NCBI RefSeq assembly: GCF_003055625.1
Contig: NZ_CP028811.1
Coordinates: 3,224,001-3,288,000, forward strand
Direction of reading: 5' to 3'
Source: Flavobacterium magnum
GTDB taxonomy: Bacteria > Bacteroidota > Bacteroidia > Flavobacteriales > Flavobacteriaceae
Length of the DNA stretch: 64,000 nucleotides
The notes beneath the pieces were generated by a model. It was not told the DNA's origin. It searched no databases and saw only the letters and a list, made by a program, of their open reading frames with translations. Made by a program: the position numbers and the translations under genes. Positions within the stretch are counted from its first letter, which is position 1. Every line of letters starts with the position of its first letter. Shown piece after piece: positions 7,675 to 15,993 of the stretch.

Positions 7675-7711
7675 AGCTGCAAGCCTTCCGCAGACTCAAA
7701 AAAACATAACT

Positions 7712-8155
7712 ATGAAAAAGCTCTCAATAATCCTTTGCATTCTGATTTCAATAAGTTTTGGAAAACCTCAAAACCAAGATTTTAAACTCGAAATCACAAA
7801 GATCGATTCGCGTAAATTTGATAACATAAAGGTTACCCTAAAGCTGAAAAATAACTCATCAAGAGATATTGAGTATTTTAATATGTCTTGTTCATATGAT
7901 ATATTGTACGTTACAGATAACCCTGAAGTTGAAATTATAGGTAAAGAGTGTGATAAAAATATAGCCGTAATTCGTAAAATTGCATCAAAGAATTCAGTTA
8001 AGATGAAAATTAATTTAAAGTGTAAAAATTTAAAAAAAAACAGTTTTAAAATAGGTTTTGAGTTAACGGAATTGCCGGAAAAAATTCAAATGCGAAGTGA
8101 TCATTCCGCGATTTTCACGCCAACAATAATCTGGACAGACAAGATCAACTTATAA
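7712..8155 (+). CDS. Cassette 12: secreted beta-rich protein
   Basis: 147 aa. Signal peptide MKKLSIILCILISISFGKPQ. The mature domain (FKLEITKIDSRKFDNIKVTL... LKNNSSRDIEYFNMSC... SVKMKINLKC) looks like an Ig-like sandwich of the kind that stabilises lipoproteins. Three Cys in the mature part. No specific family recognised. Confidence 0.74.
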   Translation: MKKLSIILCILISISFGKPQNQDFKLEITKIDSRKFDNIKVTLKLKNNSSRDIEYFNMSCSYDILYVTDNPEVEIIGKECDKNIAVIRKIASKNSVKMKINLKCKNLKKNSFKIGFELTELPEKIQMRSDHSAIFTPTIIWTDKINL

Positions 8156-8174
8156 TATCAATAGGCCAGCAGCT

Positions 8175-8299
8175 AACAGCGGTTTCACGCAATTGCTACT
8201 TTCCGTGTAAAATGTAACCGCTTTTTCCATAACTTCGTTTTGTCCAGCCGAGAGTACTCAGTTCCAAAAGCCGCAACTGACGTGAAGCCGCCGGACGTT
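8175..8299 (+). repeat. attC-like site 13
   Basis: 125 bp. Closes cassette 12 (AGCTAAC) and opens cassette 13 (GTTATGCG). Promoter-like TTG is GTG here. Confidence 0.9.
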
Positions 8300-8317
8300 A
8301 TGCGACAGCTAGCCGCC

Positions 8318-9407
8318 GATTCAGGAAACTAACGCAACACTTTTTAACCTAAATTAGTGTTGTATGAAAACAAAATTTACCCGTTTAAATCTTGCTGAAA
8401 GGATACAGATTGAGAAGCTTTTTGATAAGGGATTATCCGCCTCAGCTATCGCTGTTTTACTTGGGAGGCACAAGTCCACCATCACCCGAGAACTTAAGAA
8501 AACGCATTACAAAACCTATCTGGCAATCAATGCACATATCAGGTCCGTTAAGATATGCAGCGCCAAAAACTATGGACGGTCGAAGATCTCAGGCAACAAG
8601 AAATTGTATGATTATGTGGTGAAACACCTGCGCAAAAGATGGTCACCGGAGCAGATTTCATTATCTTTAAAAAAGAAATTCCCAAACCAGAAACACATGC
8701 AGACAAGCCACGAAACCATCTATTATTTTGTATACCTCCACAGCAAGAAATCACTCAAGGAGGAACTCATCAAACAGCTCCGGCAGCAGCGAAAAACACG
8801 CGGATCAAGGCATACCAAAGCCGTACGCGACGTAAAGATAACCGATCGGATAAGCGATGAGCGGCCTGAAGAAGTGAAGGGACGCCAGATCCCGGGGCAT
8901 TGGGAGGGCGACCTCATTGTCGGGAAGGAACACGGCTCATACATCGGTACACTGGTCGAAAGGTCATCACGCTATGTCATCCTGGTACACCTGCAGAACA
9001 AGGAGGCAGCCACAGTCCGAAAGGCATTCGAGCAGGAATTGGCAAAACTGCCGAAAATCATGCGAAAGAGCCTCACATACGATAATGGGACCGAGATGGC
9101 ACAACACAAATTACTCACCAAAACAACCAAAATGAAAGTCTATTTTACACACCCATACAGCCCATGGGAAAGGCCCACAAACGAAAATACGAACGGATTG
9201 CTCCGCGATTATTTCCCGAAGGGAACCGACCTGTCAGTGCACTCAAAAGCGCATCTGAAAAAAGTGCAGAAGGAACTCAATGAACGACCAAGGAAGGTCC
9301 TCGACGTGAGGTCACCAATCGAGGTTTTTAAAGAATTAATACTCGACAAAATTCCGCTTTGAATAATTTCATTATTTTTACTAAAAGTTGCGTTAGCAAT
9401 TTGAAAC
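8318..9407 (+). mobile_element. IS30-family element, copy 1
   Basis: 1090 bp. Imperfect terminal inverted repeats: the left begins GATTCAGGAAACTAACGCAA and the right ends GTTGCGTTAGCAATTTGAAA plus C. CGCC flanks both ends (8314-8317 and 9408-9411), a likely 4-bp target duplication. It lies exactly 21 nt from the G of the R' box. The interrupted cassette is a relative of the ORF-less cassette. Confidence 0.85.
8364..9362 (+). CDS. IS30-family transposase, copy 1
   Basis: 332 aa. An N-terminal helix-turn-helix (LSASAIAVLLGRHKSTITRE) is followed by a DDE domain: GHWEGDLIVGKEHGS (first Asp), TYDNGTEMAQH (second Asp) and PWERPTNENTNGLLRDYF (Glu). It lacks one Ile of the RISIDERP segment seen in the other copies, an in-frame 3-bp deletion. 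It is otherwise almost identical to copy 2. Confidence 0.92.
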   Translation: MKTKFTRLNLAERIQIEKLFDKGLSASAIAVLLGRHKSTITRELKKTHYKTYLAINAHIRSVKICSAKNYGRSKISGNKKLYDYVVKHLRKRWSPEQISLSLKKKFPNQKHMQTSHETIYYFVYLHSKKSLKEELIKQLRQQRKTRGSRHTKAVRDVKITDRISDERPEEVKGRQIPGHWEGDLIVGKEHGSYIGTLVERSSRYVILVHLQNKEAATVRKAFEQELAKLPKIMRKSLTYDNGTEMAQHKLLTKTTKMKVYFTHPYSPWERPTNENTNGLLRDYFPKGTDLSVHSKAHLKKVQKELNERPRKVLDVRSPIEVFKELILDKIPL

Positions 9408-9411
9408 CGCC

Positions 9412-9492
9412 AGCGGGCTGCGCTCCGCGCGGGTTTTGCGTGCTCGGCTTGTGACTGCAGAAACTATAAAAACTTTTTTTTAGCCGCCGCAT
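9412..9492. other. Cassette 13 remainder: diverged ORF-less cassette
   Basis: What is left of cassette 13 to the right of the IS has no ORF. The stretch GCGCTCCGC... GGTTTTGCGTG... GGCTTGTGACT parallels CTCCGCTCC... GGTTTTGGGTG... GGCTTGTGACT in the 116-bp ORF-less cassettes. End tag CGCATAAC matches the start tag GTTATGCG across the IS. This is a second lineage of the same noncoding cassette. Confidence 0.6.
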
Positions 9493-9618
9493 AACAGCGG
9501 TTTCACGCAATTGCTACTTTTCTTGTAAAATGTAACCGCTTTTTCCATAACTTCGTTTTGTCCACGCCGAGAATACTCAGTTCCAAATGCCGCAACTGAC
9601 GTGAAGCCGCCGGACGTT
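9493..9618 (+). repeat. attC-like site 14
   Basis: 126 bp, GTCCACGCCGAG subtype. Closes cassette 13 (CGCATAAC) and opens cassette 14 (GTTAGCACTA). Confidence 0.9.
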
Positions 9619-9639
9619 AGCACTAATACCACCGCCGAC

Positions 9640-10134
9640 ATGAGCGAATCCTTATATCATCAAAATAAGCCATTAGTGCATCTAATGATTTTAGGTATTC
9701 TTTGCTTCATTAGGATTTCATTTATTGATGATCCGGTTGAAACTTTTATTTTGATTGCATGGGCATTTTATTTTATGGGAATAGGCTTTGCTTTTTTGAC
9801 AATGAATTATCGAAGTAAAAAAACACCTCAAATATTATTGCATCTTATTTGTGCTTTTCTAACTAATTGTTTAGCGTTTTACTTTTTCACGATGAGTGAT
9901 AGCCAAAACTTTCTTCTCTTATTAGGCGCTTTTATTGGATCTTTATCATATAACATTTTTACTAAATTAATTTTTAAATTTTCTGTTTCATACAGAGAAA
10001 TCATATTTGTTGCTATTATTAGTTTAATTGCATTTCTTCCAGGACAATTATACTACTGGGACATTTTGGCAAAATGTATCAGCCTTTTTGCATGGACAAT
10101 AGTAAATGGTTATTTTGCGAAGAAAAGGTACTAG
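9640..10134 (+). CDS. Cassette 14: polytopic membrane protein
   Basis: 164 aa from ATG 9640 (MSESLYHQ). The open frame continues back into the repeat but that part is repeat-encoded. About five hydrophobic helices (LVHLMILGILCFIRISF, FILIAWAFYFMGIGFAFL, ILLHLICAFLTNCLAFYFF, and two more). No family recognised. Confidence 0.72.
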   Translation: MSESLYHQNKPLVHLMILGILCFIRISFIDDPVETFILIAWAFYFMGIGFAFLTMNYRSKKTPQILLHLICAFLTNCLAFYFFTMSDSQNFLLLLGAFIGSLSYNIFTKLIFKFSVSYREIIFVAIISLIAFLPGQLYYWDILAKCISLFAWTIVNGYFAKKRY

Positions 10135-10138
10135 TGCT

Positions 10139-10263
10139 AACAGCGGTTTCACGCAATTGCTGCTTTTCGTGTAAAATGAAAGACCTTTTTCCATAACTTC
10201 GTTCTGTTCAGCCGAGAGTACTCATTTCCAAATGTCGCAACTGACGTGAAGCCGCCGGACGTT
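10139..10263 (+). repeat. attC-like site 15
   Basis: 125 bp. Closes cassette 14 (TAGTGCTAAC) and opens cassette 15 (GTTAGCAGTA). Promoter-like TTG is GTG; right-arm entry is AATGTCGCAAC. Confidence 0.9.
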
Positions 10264-10305
10264 AGCAGTAATGCTGCCAGAAATGAACATAATACTAGCA
10301 TTTAC

Positions 10306-10708
10306 ATGACGGGAATTTACTTAATTTGCTTTGGCTTTGTTTTAATTTTTACTTCCGGTATACCAGCGACTCATCAAACTTTAAGACATTCAAAATCATA
10401 TAATGCATTTTTCATTCTTGCTGTATTTATAGCTCTTATATTTTTACTTACAATAAATTATCCGCTTTCAAATTCTGACAAAGTTCTTTCGTTGACAGTC
10501 TTTAGTCCCTTAACTTTTATGCTTTTCTATAAGCTATTTGACAAAATAATTGAGAGTCTATAAGCGCAATATTTACTTTACCAGGCAACATCCTATGGAC
10601 GATGAAGGCAATGAATCTAAATTTTTAGATGGTATATTTCAAATATTCCTTTTTTCAACTCCCTTTTTGTGGTTATATTTGGGAACAATAATTTTTAAGA
10701 GACATTAA
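10306..10708 (+). pseudogene. Cassette 15: membrane protein gene with probable frameshift
   Basis: The first frame (10306-10563, MTGIYLICFG...) encodes 85 aa with three hydrophobic helices and stops at a TAA. In the next frame the text continues naturally as YKRNIYFTRQHPMDDEGNES... with another membrane helix (FLFSTPFLWLYLGTIIF), stopping at 10708 just before the cassette end. One base change near 10550-10560 would join them into a protein of about 130 aa. If not a frameshift, the second frame is a separate 37-aa ORF at 10595-10708. Confidence 0.6.
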
Positions 10709-10720
10709 TGCACTACTGCT

Positions 10721-10846
10721 AACAGCGGTTTCACGCAATTGCTGCGTTCCTTGTAAAATAAACCACCTTTTTCCATAACTTCGTTTTGTCCACGCCGAGA
10801 ATACTCAGTTCCAAATGCCGCAACTGACGTGAAGCCGCCGGACGTT
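10721..10846 (+). repeat. attC-like site 16
   Basis: 126 bp, GTCCACGCCGAG subtype. Closes cassette 15 (TACTGCTAAC) and opens cassette 16 (GTTATGCG). Confidence 0.9.
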
Positions 10847-10864
10847 ATGCGACATGCTATCGCC

Positions 10865-11957
10865 GAATCAGGAAACTAACGCAACACTTTTTAACCTAAA
10901 TTAGTGTTGTATGAAAACAAAATTTACCCGTTTAAATCTTGCTGAAAGGATACAGATTGAGAAGCTTTTTGATAAGGGATTATCCGCCTCAGCTATCGCT
11001 GTTTTACTTGGGAGGCACAAGTCCACCATCACCCGAGAACTTAAGAAAACGCATTACAAAACCTATCTGGCAATCAATGCACATATCAGGTCCGTTAAGA
11101 TATGCAGCGCCAAAAACTATGGAAGGTCGAAGATCTCAGGCAACAAGAAATTGTATGATTATGTGGTGAAACACCTGCGCAAAAGATGGTCACCGGAGCA
11201 GATTTCATTATCTTTAAAAAAGAAATTCCCAAACCAGAAACACATGCAGACAAGCCACGAAACCATCTATTATTTTGTATACCTCCACAGCAAGAAATCA
11301 CTCAAGGAGGAACTCATCAAACAGCTCCGGCAGCAGCGAAAAACACGCGGATCAAGGCATACCAAAGCCGTACGCGACGTAAAGATAACCGATCGGATAA
11401 GCATCGATGAGCGGCCTGAAGAAGTGAAGGGACGCCAGATCCCGGGGCATTGGGAGGGCGACCTCATTGTCGGGAAGGAACACGGCTCATACATCGGTAC
11501 ACTGGTCGAAAGGTCATCACGCTATGTCATCCTGGTACACCTGCAGAACAAGGAGGCAGCCACAGTCCGAAAGGCATTCGAGCAGGAATTGGCAAAACTG
11601 CCGAAAATCATGCGAAAGAGCCTCACATACGATAATGGGACCGAGATGGCACAACACAAATTACTCACCAAAACAACCAAAATGAAAGTCTATTTTACAC
11701 ACCCATACAGCCCATGGGAAAGGCCCACAAACGAAAATACGAACGGATTGCTCCGCGATTATTTCCCGAAGGGAACCGACCTGTCAGTGCACTCAAAAGC
11801 GCATCTGAAAAAAGTGCAGAAGGAACTCAATGAACGACCAAGGAAGGTCCTCGACGTGAGGTCACCAATCGAGGTTTTTAAAGAATTAATACTCGACAAA
11901 ATTCCGCTTTGAATAATTTCATTATTTTTACTAAAAGTTGCGTTAGCAATTTGAAAC
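10865..11957 (+). mobile_element. IS30-family element, copy 2
   Basis: 1093 bp with the same ends as copy 1 and CGCC on both sides (10861-10864 and 11958-11961). Again 21 nt from the G of R'. The tags of the host cassette do not match (start GTTATGCG, end CTGCTAAC), so the two flanks probably come from different cassettes. Confidence 0.85.
10911..11912 (+). CDS. IS30-family transposase, copy 2
   Basis: 333 aa, with the full RISIDERP segment and the intact DDE neighbourhood (GHWEGDL, TYDNGTE, NENTNG). It has neither the deletion of copy 1 nor the DNETE substitution of copy 3, so it is the copy most likely to be active. Confidence 0.93.
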   Translation: MKTKFTRLNLAERIQIEKLFDKGLSASAIAVLLGRHKSTITRELKKTHYKTYLAINAHIRSVKICSAKNYGRSKISGNKKLYDYVVKHLRKRWSPEQISLSLKKKFPNQKHMQTSHETIYYFVYLHSKKSLKEELIKQLRQQRKTRGSRHTKAVRDVKITDRISIDERPEEVKGRQIPGHWEGDLIVGKEHGSYIGTLVERSSRYVILVHLQNKEAATVRKAFEQELAKLPKIMRKSLTYDNGTEMAQHKLLTKTTKMKVYFTHPYSPWERPTNENTNGLLRDYFPKGTDLSVHSKAHLKKVQKELNERPRKVLDVRSPIEVFKELILDKIPL

Positions 11958-11970
11958 CGCCTCGCGAAAC

Positions 11971-12582
11971 ATGCGTAAATTCAAGAACTTAATGCAACAA
12001 TATTTTAAATTAACCCCCGTTTTTGTTATCTCGATATTTATCATCGTAATTGGAATTCCATATGGGATATTCGGATTATCACAAACTGGTGGATCAAGTT
12101 TGGGTGGAGTTTTAATATTATGTGCTGTAGCGATTTCAGCATTAGTATTGTTCTTTGATCGATTACTCGTATCCACGATTTCTTCTAAAAAATTAAGTAT
12201 CGCAGAGTTTATAATTTTGGTAGTTATTACTTTTTTTTACTTCTATAGTGAAAGAAAAATAGAAATAAAAATAGATTCAAAAACAAGTTATTTTGTCTTG
12301 ATTGAGAATAACGGAAACTTTGTCGATTCAAATTTAAAATACAAATTCCCATTTGACAAAATACTTAATACAAAAAAAAAGCATGCAGTTATAAATTCAA
12401 TATCAAAAAACTATCAGAGAATTAATTTAGATATTGATAAAAGTTGGGGAAGTTTGGTAATGCGACCTGAGAAGATGCAAAATATAAATATTCAGTTTTA
12501 TTCTTTTGGAGATATTGATTTCAGTCAAAACAATATAGATTCGTTAGTAATCAAAGAAATTAATTTGCTGGAAAGAAAATAG
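11971..12582 (+). CDS. Cassette 16: membrane protein of unknown function
   Basis: 203 aa. Three hydrophobic helices (PVFVISIFIIVIGIPYGIF, GGVLILCAVAISALVLFF, AEFIILVVITFFYFY) are followed by a soluble C-terminal domain of about 110 residues. The start is only 9 nt past the CGCC that flanks IS30 copy 2, so any site-borne promoter is now separated from it by the IS. Confidence 0.72.
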   Translation: MRKFKNLMQQYFKLTPVFVISIFIIVIGIPYGIFGLSQTGGSSLGGVLILCAVAISALVLFFDRLLVSTISSKKLSIAEFIILVVITFFYFYSERKIEIKIDSKTSYFVLIENNGNFVDSNLKYKFPFDKILNTKKKHAVINSISKNYQRINLDIDKSWGSLVMRPEKMQNINIQFYSFGDIDFSQNNIDSLVIKEINLLERK

Positions 12583-12595
12583 CAAAACTGCTGCT

Positions 12596-12720
12596 AACAG
12601 CGGTTTCACGCAATTGCTGCTTCCCTTGTAAAATGAACTTCTTTTTTCCATAACTTCGTTCTGTCCAGCCGAGAGTACTCAGCTTCGAAAGCCGCAACTG
12701 ACGTGAAGCCGCCGGACGTT
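12596..12720 (+). repeat. attC-like site 17
   Basis: 125 bp. Left tag CTGCTGCTAAC does not pair with the start of cassette 16. Opens cassette 17 (GTTAGCAGTA). CAGCTTCGAAAGCC variant. Confidence 0.9.
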
Positions 12721-12743
12721 AGCAGTAATCTTCAATTCCATTC

Positions 12744-13448
12744 ATGATAAACAAATTTTCAATTTCGCTTCTATTAATATTCAATTACAGCTTTGGCCAA
12801 AAAACAAAAATTGACCGCTTTGTAAGCGATGCTGCTAAAGCGGTAATAAAACCGGAATTCAGATATTATAATTTAATAGATTCGAGTTTCATTGCAGAAA
12901 ATAACAAAATTTATTTAGATCGATTTGAGGAAGCGGAATTATCAGAAAATTATCCGGACTTACATATTGGCCAACTTTTTGAACATGATTCCGTCAACGC
13001 TTTAAATTGGAACGATTACAATATCCCAAGAGCAAAAGTCATCTCTCCGAAAGAGATACCAAAGTATCATTTAAATAGCAGAATTGTAGTAGTACGGTAT
13101 TCCGATACTCCCAAAGAAGAACTGGATCGTTTGGAAAAGGATAAGCCGTTTGGCAAAATCATAGTAATCATAGATAAAAATTGGAGTGAAGAAAGAAAAC
13201 AACGGGAAATAGACGAAAAGGTAGATGATTTTGAAAAACGCTTTGCTGAATATCAAAGTACTTTTGCTGAAGAAGATAAAATTTATTACAGTTTTTCAAC
13301 TCCTGTCTTCTCAGATGATAACAAGTATGCGTTAATGTCAATTCACGTGGATTCCAGAAAATCCAGTTGCTGTGGTTGTAGCTATCTCTTTAAATTTGAA
13401 AATGAAAGTTGGCAACAAATTTATATATTCAGGTGCATTATGAGGTGA
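12744..13448 (+). CDS. Cassette 17: secreted protein with Cys-rich loop
   Basis: 234 aa. Signal peptide MINKFSISLLLIFNYSFGQ. The middle is charged and helical (ERKQREIDEKVDDFEKRFAE). The C-terminus has STPVFSDDNKYALMSIHV, then SCCGCSYLFKF and ESWQQIYIF, a pattern also seen in the cassette 9 and 24 lipoproteins (SxPLFSKxxx... W at the end). Probably a distant member of that group. Function unknown. Confidence 0.76.
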   Translation: MINKFSISLLLIFNYSFGQKTKIDRFVSDAAKAVIKPEFRYYNLIDSSFIAENNKIYLDRFEEAELSENYPDLHIGQLFEHDSVNALNWNDYNIPRAKVISPKEIPKYHLNSRIVVVRYSDTPKEELDRLEKDKPFGKIIVIIDKNWSEERKQREIDEKVDDFEKRFAEYQSTFAEEDKIYYSFSTPVFSDDNKYALMSIHVDSRKSSCCGCSYLFKFENESWQQIYIFRCIMR

Positions 13449-13462
13449 GAAAGACTACTGCT

Positions 13463-13587
13463 AACAGCGGTTTCACGCAATTGCTGCTTCTCTTGTAAAA
13501 TGAACCGCCTTTTTCCCTAACTTCGTTCTGTCCAGCCGAGAGAACTCAGTTCCAAAAGCCGCAACTGACGTGAAGCCGCCGGACGTT
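13463..13587 (+). repeat. attC-like site 18
   Basis: 125 bp. Closes cassette 17 (TACTGCTAAC) and opens cassette 18 (GTTATCAGCC). Central variant CCCTAACTTCG and GAGAACTCAG. Confidence 0.9.
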
Positions 13588-13610
13588 ATCAGCCATTACA
13601 CGACAAAACT

Positions 13611-14036
13611 ATGCTTGAAATAGAATTTGAAAACCCGAACATCAGCGTATGCGAATGCTGCGGAGGAAATACAACTCGACTAACTCGGTTTGTTCACAAA
13701 GACGGAAATGCATTCGCAATTTATTATTTAACCTTTACTGATAATCATCCTGATAAATCAATCATTGGCATAATCAGTATTGGAGACTGGGGAAGTGACG
13801 GTCCTCCGAAAAACAGAAAATCGTTTCCTTTTAAAATTTGGACAAATGAAAAAAATTACCAAATTGGTTTGATCGACAAAATTGAATCGCCATGGCAAGA
13901 TGCTTTATTAGGAGAAATATTGAACAGAAATGAAGCGCTAAAACATAATTGGATTAAAGATGTATTTCACATTACCGACCATATCGTCGCAGAGGACATA
14001 CTCGCAATTGAGTATTTAAATCAAAGTAACGGCTGA
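13611..14036 (+). CDS. Cassette 18: cytosolic protein with CxCC motif, first copy
   Basis: 141 aa, no signal peptide. N-terminal SVCECCGGNTTRLTRF looks like a metal-binding knuckle. The rest (IGIISIGDWGSDGPPKNRKS, IESPWQDALLGEILNRNEAL) is a compact alpha/beta domain of unknown family. The stop TGA is inside the end tag GGCTGATAAC. An almost identical copy occupies cassette 22 (two residue changes: N/K and T/S near positions 20 and 41). Confidence 0.82.
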   Translation: MLEIEFENPNISVCECCGGNTTRLTRFVHKDGNAFAIYYLTFTDNHPDKSIIGIISIGDWGSDGPPKNRKSFPFKIWTNEKNYQIGLIDKIESPWQDALLGEILNRNEALKHNWIKDVFHITDHIVAEDILAIEYLNQSNG

Positions 14037-14037
14037 T

Positions 14038-14162
14038 AACAGCGGTTTCACGCAATTGCTGCGTTCCTTGTAAAATGCACTTCTTTTTTCCATAACTTCG
14101 TTCTGTCCAGCCGAGAATACTCAGTTCCAAAAGCCGCAACTGACGTGAAGCCGCCGGACGTT
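14038..14162 (+). repeat. attC-like site 19
   Basis: 125 bp. Closes cassette 18 (GGCTGATAAC) and opens cassette 19 (GTTAGCAGC). Confidence 0.9.
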
Positions 14163-14207
14163 AGCAGCAAGCTTCGAAAAAATCGCGTTCAATCAACAAA
14201 GGTCGAA

Positions 14208-14744
14208 ATGGAAAACGAACTAATTCAACAAGCAATTCTGAAAAGAAAAATACAGTTATCTACTTCCGAAAAGCTAACTTATTACAGATCTGTATTTTTT
14301 TTGATGACTGTTACGGCATTGTGCTTTTTTGATTTTTTCAGAAATACAAAATTAGATTTAAATGACAGTTCTTTGAAATGGGGTTTAACTCTGTTCATTT
14401 TCAGTGTAATTGTTTTTGTCAATCAGAATTCAAAACTCAAATTAAAAAGTATTGCAGCAAAAAATTGCATAGATAATTTATCTGAAAAAATTACTGAGAT
14501 TGCCAGACTCAACAATTGGAAAATAGAGTTTTCGAATAGAAATACTTTCATATTGACTAACTCTCGACCGTTCTCCAGCGGTCGCTATACATTTTCCAAA
14601 AGTATGGGTGAAAAAATTTATATATTTAAAGAATCAAATGAGATTTTATTTAGGAGTATTTATGACATGGAGCAAAATAATGGAATTGTAATTGGTGGTG
14701 GTGAAAACCAGGAAAATGAGAGGAAAATTAAAGCCTGCTGCTAA
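14208..14744 (+). CDS. Cassette 19: membrane-anchored protein
   Basis: 178 aa from ATG 14208 (MENELIQQ). Two membrane helices (SVFFLMTVTALCFFDFF and WGLTLFIFSVIVFVN) are followed by a soluble domain (KITEIARLNNWKIEFSNRNTFI... SSGRYTFSKS). The product ends KACC and its TAA stop forms part of the next R'' box. No family recognised. Confidence 0.75.
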   Translation: MENELIQQAILKRKIQLSTSEKLTYYRSVFFLMTVTALCFFDFFRNTKLDLNDSSLKWGLTLFIFSVIVFVNQNSKLKLKSIAAKNCIDNLSEKITEIARLNNWKIEFSNRNTFILTNSRPFSSGRYTFSKSMGEKIYIFKESNEILFRSIYDMEQNNGIVIGGGENQENERKIKACC

Positions 14745-14867
14745 CAGCGGTTTCACGCAATTGCTACTTTCCTTGTAAAATGAACTTCTTTTTTCCATAA
14801 CTTCGTTTTGTCCAGCCGAGAGTACTCAGTTCCAAAAGCCGCAACTGACGTGAAGCCGCCGGACGTT
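14743..14867 (+). repeat. attC-like site 20
   Basis: 125 bp. Closes cassette 19 (CTGCTGCTAAC) and opens cassette 20 (GTTACCTGCA). Confidence 0.9.
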
Positions 14868-14885
14868 ACCTGCAATAACCACGCC

Positions 14886-15978
14886 GGTTCAGGAAACTAA
14901 CGCAACACTTTTTAACCTAAATTAGTGTTGTATGAAAACAAAATTTACCCGTTTAAATCTTGCTGAAAGGATACAGATTGAGAAGCTTTTTGATAAGGGA
15001 TTATCCGCCTCAGCTATCGCTGTTTTACTTGGAAGGCACAAGTCCACCATCACCCGAGAACTTAAGAAAACGCATTACAAAACCTATCTGGCAATCAATG
15101 CACATATCAGGTCCGTTAAGATATGCAGCGCCAAAAACTATGGAAGGTCGAAGATCTCAGGCAACAAGAAATTGTATGATTATGTGGTGAAACACCTGCG
15201 CAAAAGATGGTCACCGGAGCAGATTTCATTATCTTTAAAAAAGAAATTCCCAAACCAGAAACACATGCAGACAAGCCACGAAACCATCTACTATTTTGTA
15301 TACCTCCACAGCAAGAAATCACTCAAGGAGGAACTCATCAAGCAGCTACGGCAGCAGCGAAAAACACGCGGATCAAGGCATACCAAGGCAGTACGCGACG
15401 TAAAGATACCCGACAGGACCAGCATCGATGAGCGGCCTGAAGAAGTGAAGGGACGCCAGATCCCGGGGCATTGGGAGGGCGACCTCATTGTCGGGAAGGA
15501 GCACGGCTCATACATCGGGACACTGGTCGAGAGATCATCACGCTATGTCATCCTGGTACACCTGCAGAACAAGGAGGCAGCCACGGTCCGAAAGGCATTC
15601 GAGCAGGAATTGGCAAAACTGCCGAAAATCATGCGAAAGAGCCTCACATACGATAATGAGACCGAGATGGCACAACACAAATTACTCACCAAAACAACAA
15701 AAATGAAAGTCTACTTTACCCACCCATACAGCCCGTGGGAAAGGCCCACAAACGAAAATACGAACGGATTGCTCCGCGATTATTTCCCGAAGGGAACCGA
15801 CCTGTCGGTGCACTCAAAAGCACACCTGAAAAAAGTGCAGAAGGAGCTCAATGAACGACCAAGGAAGGTTCTCGACGTGAGGTCCCCAGTCGAGGTTTTT
15901 AAAGAATTAATACTCGACAAAATTCCGCTTTGAATAATTTCATTATTTTTACTAAAAGTTGCGTTAGCAATTTGAAAC
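14886..15978 (+). mobile_element. IS30-family element, copy 3
   Basis: 1093 bp, CGCC on both sides (14882-14885 and 15979-15982), 21 nt from the G of R'. The host cassette tags still match across it (GTTACCTGCA and TGCAGGTAAC), so this is a simple insertion. It differs from copies 1 and 2 at scattered bases. Confidence 0.86.
14932..15933 (+). CDS. IS30-family transposase, copy 3
   Basis: 333 aa. Same architecture as the other copies, but the second catalytic block reads TYDNETEMAQ instead of TYDNGTEMAQ. A Gly to Glu change next to the catalytic Asp may reduce activity. Also carries PDRTSIDERP in place of TDRISIDERP. Confidence 0.92.
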   Translation: MKTKFTRLNLAERIQIEKLFDKGLSASAIAVLLGRHKSTITRELKKTHYKTYLAINAHIRSVKICSAKNYGRSKISGNKKLYDYVVKHLRKRWSPEQISLSLKKKFPNQKHMQTSHETIYYFVYLHSKKSLKEELIKQLRQQRKTRGSRHTKAVRDVKIPDRTSIDERPEEVKGRQIPGHWEGDLIVGKEHGSYIGTLVERSSRYVILVHLQNKEAATVRKAFEQELAKLPKIMRKSLTYDNETEMAQHKLLTKTTKMKVYFTHPYSPWERPTNENTNGLLRDYFPKGTDLSVHSKAHLKKVQKELNERPRKVLDVRSPVEVFKELILDKIPL

Positions 15979-15993
15979 CGCCCCAAGCGAATC

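Noticed and set aside
8392..15706. Extra ORFs inside the three IS30 copies on both strands
   Set aside because: They are out-of-frame shadows of the transposase and are identical in the copies only because the element is repeated.
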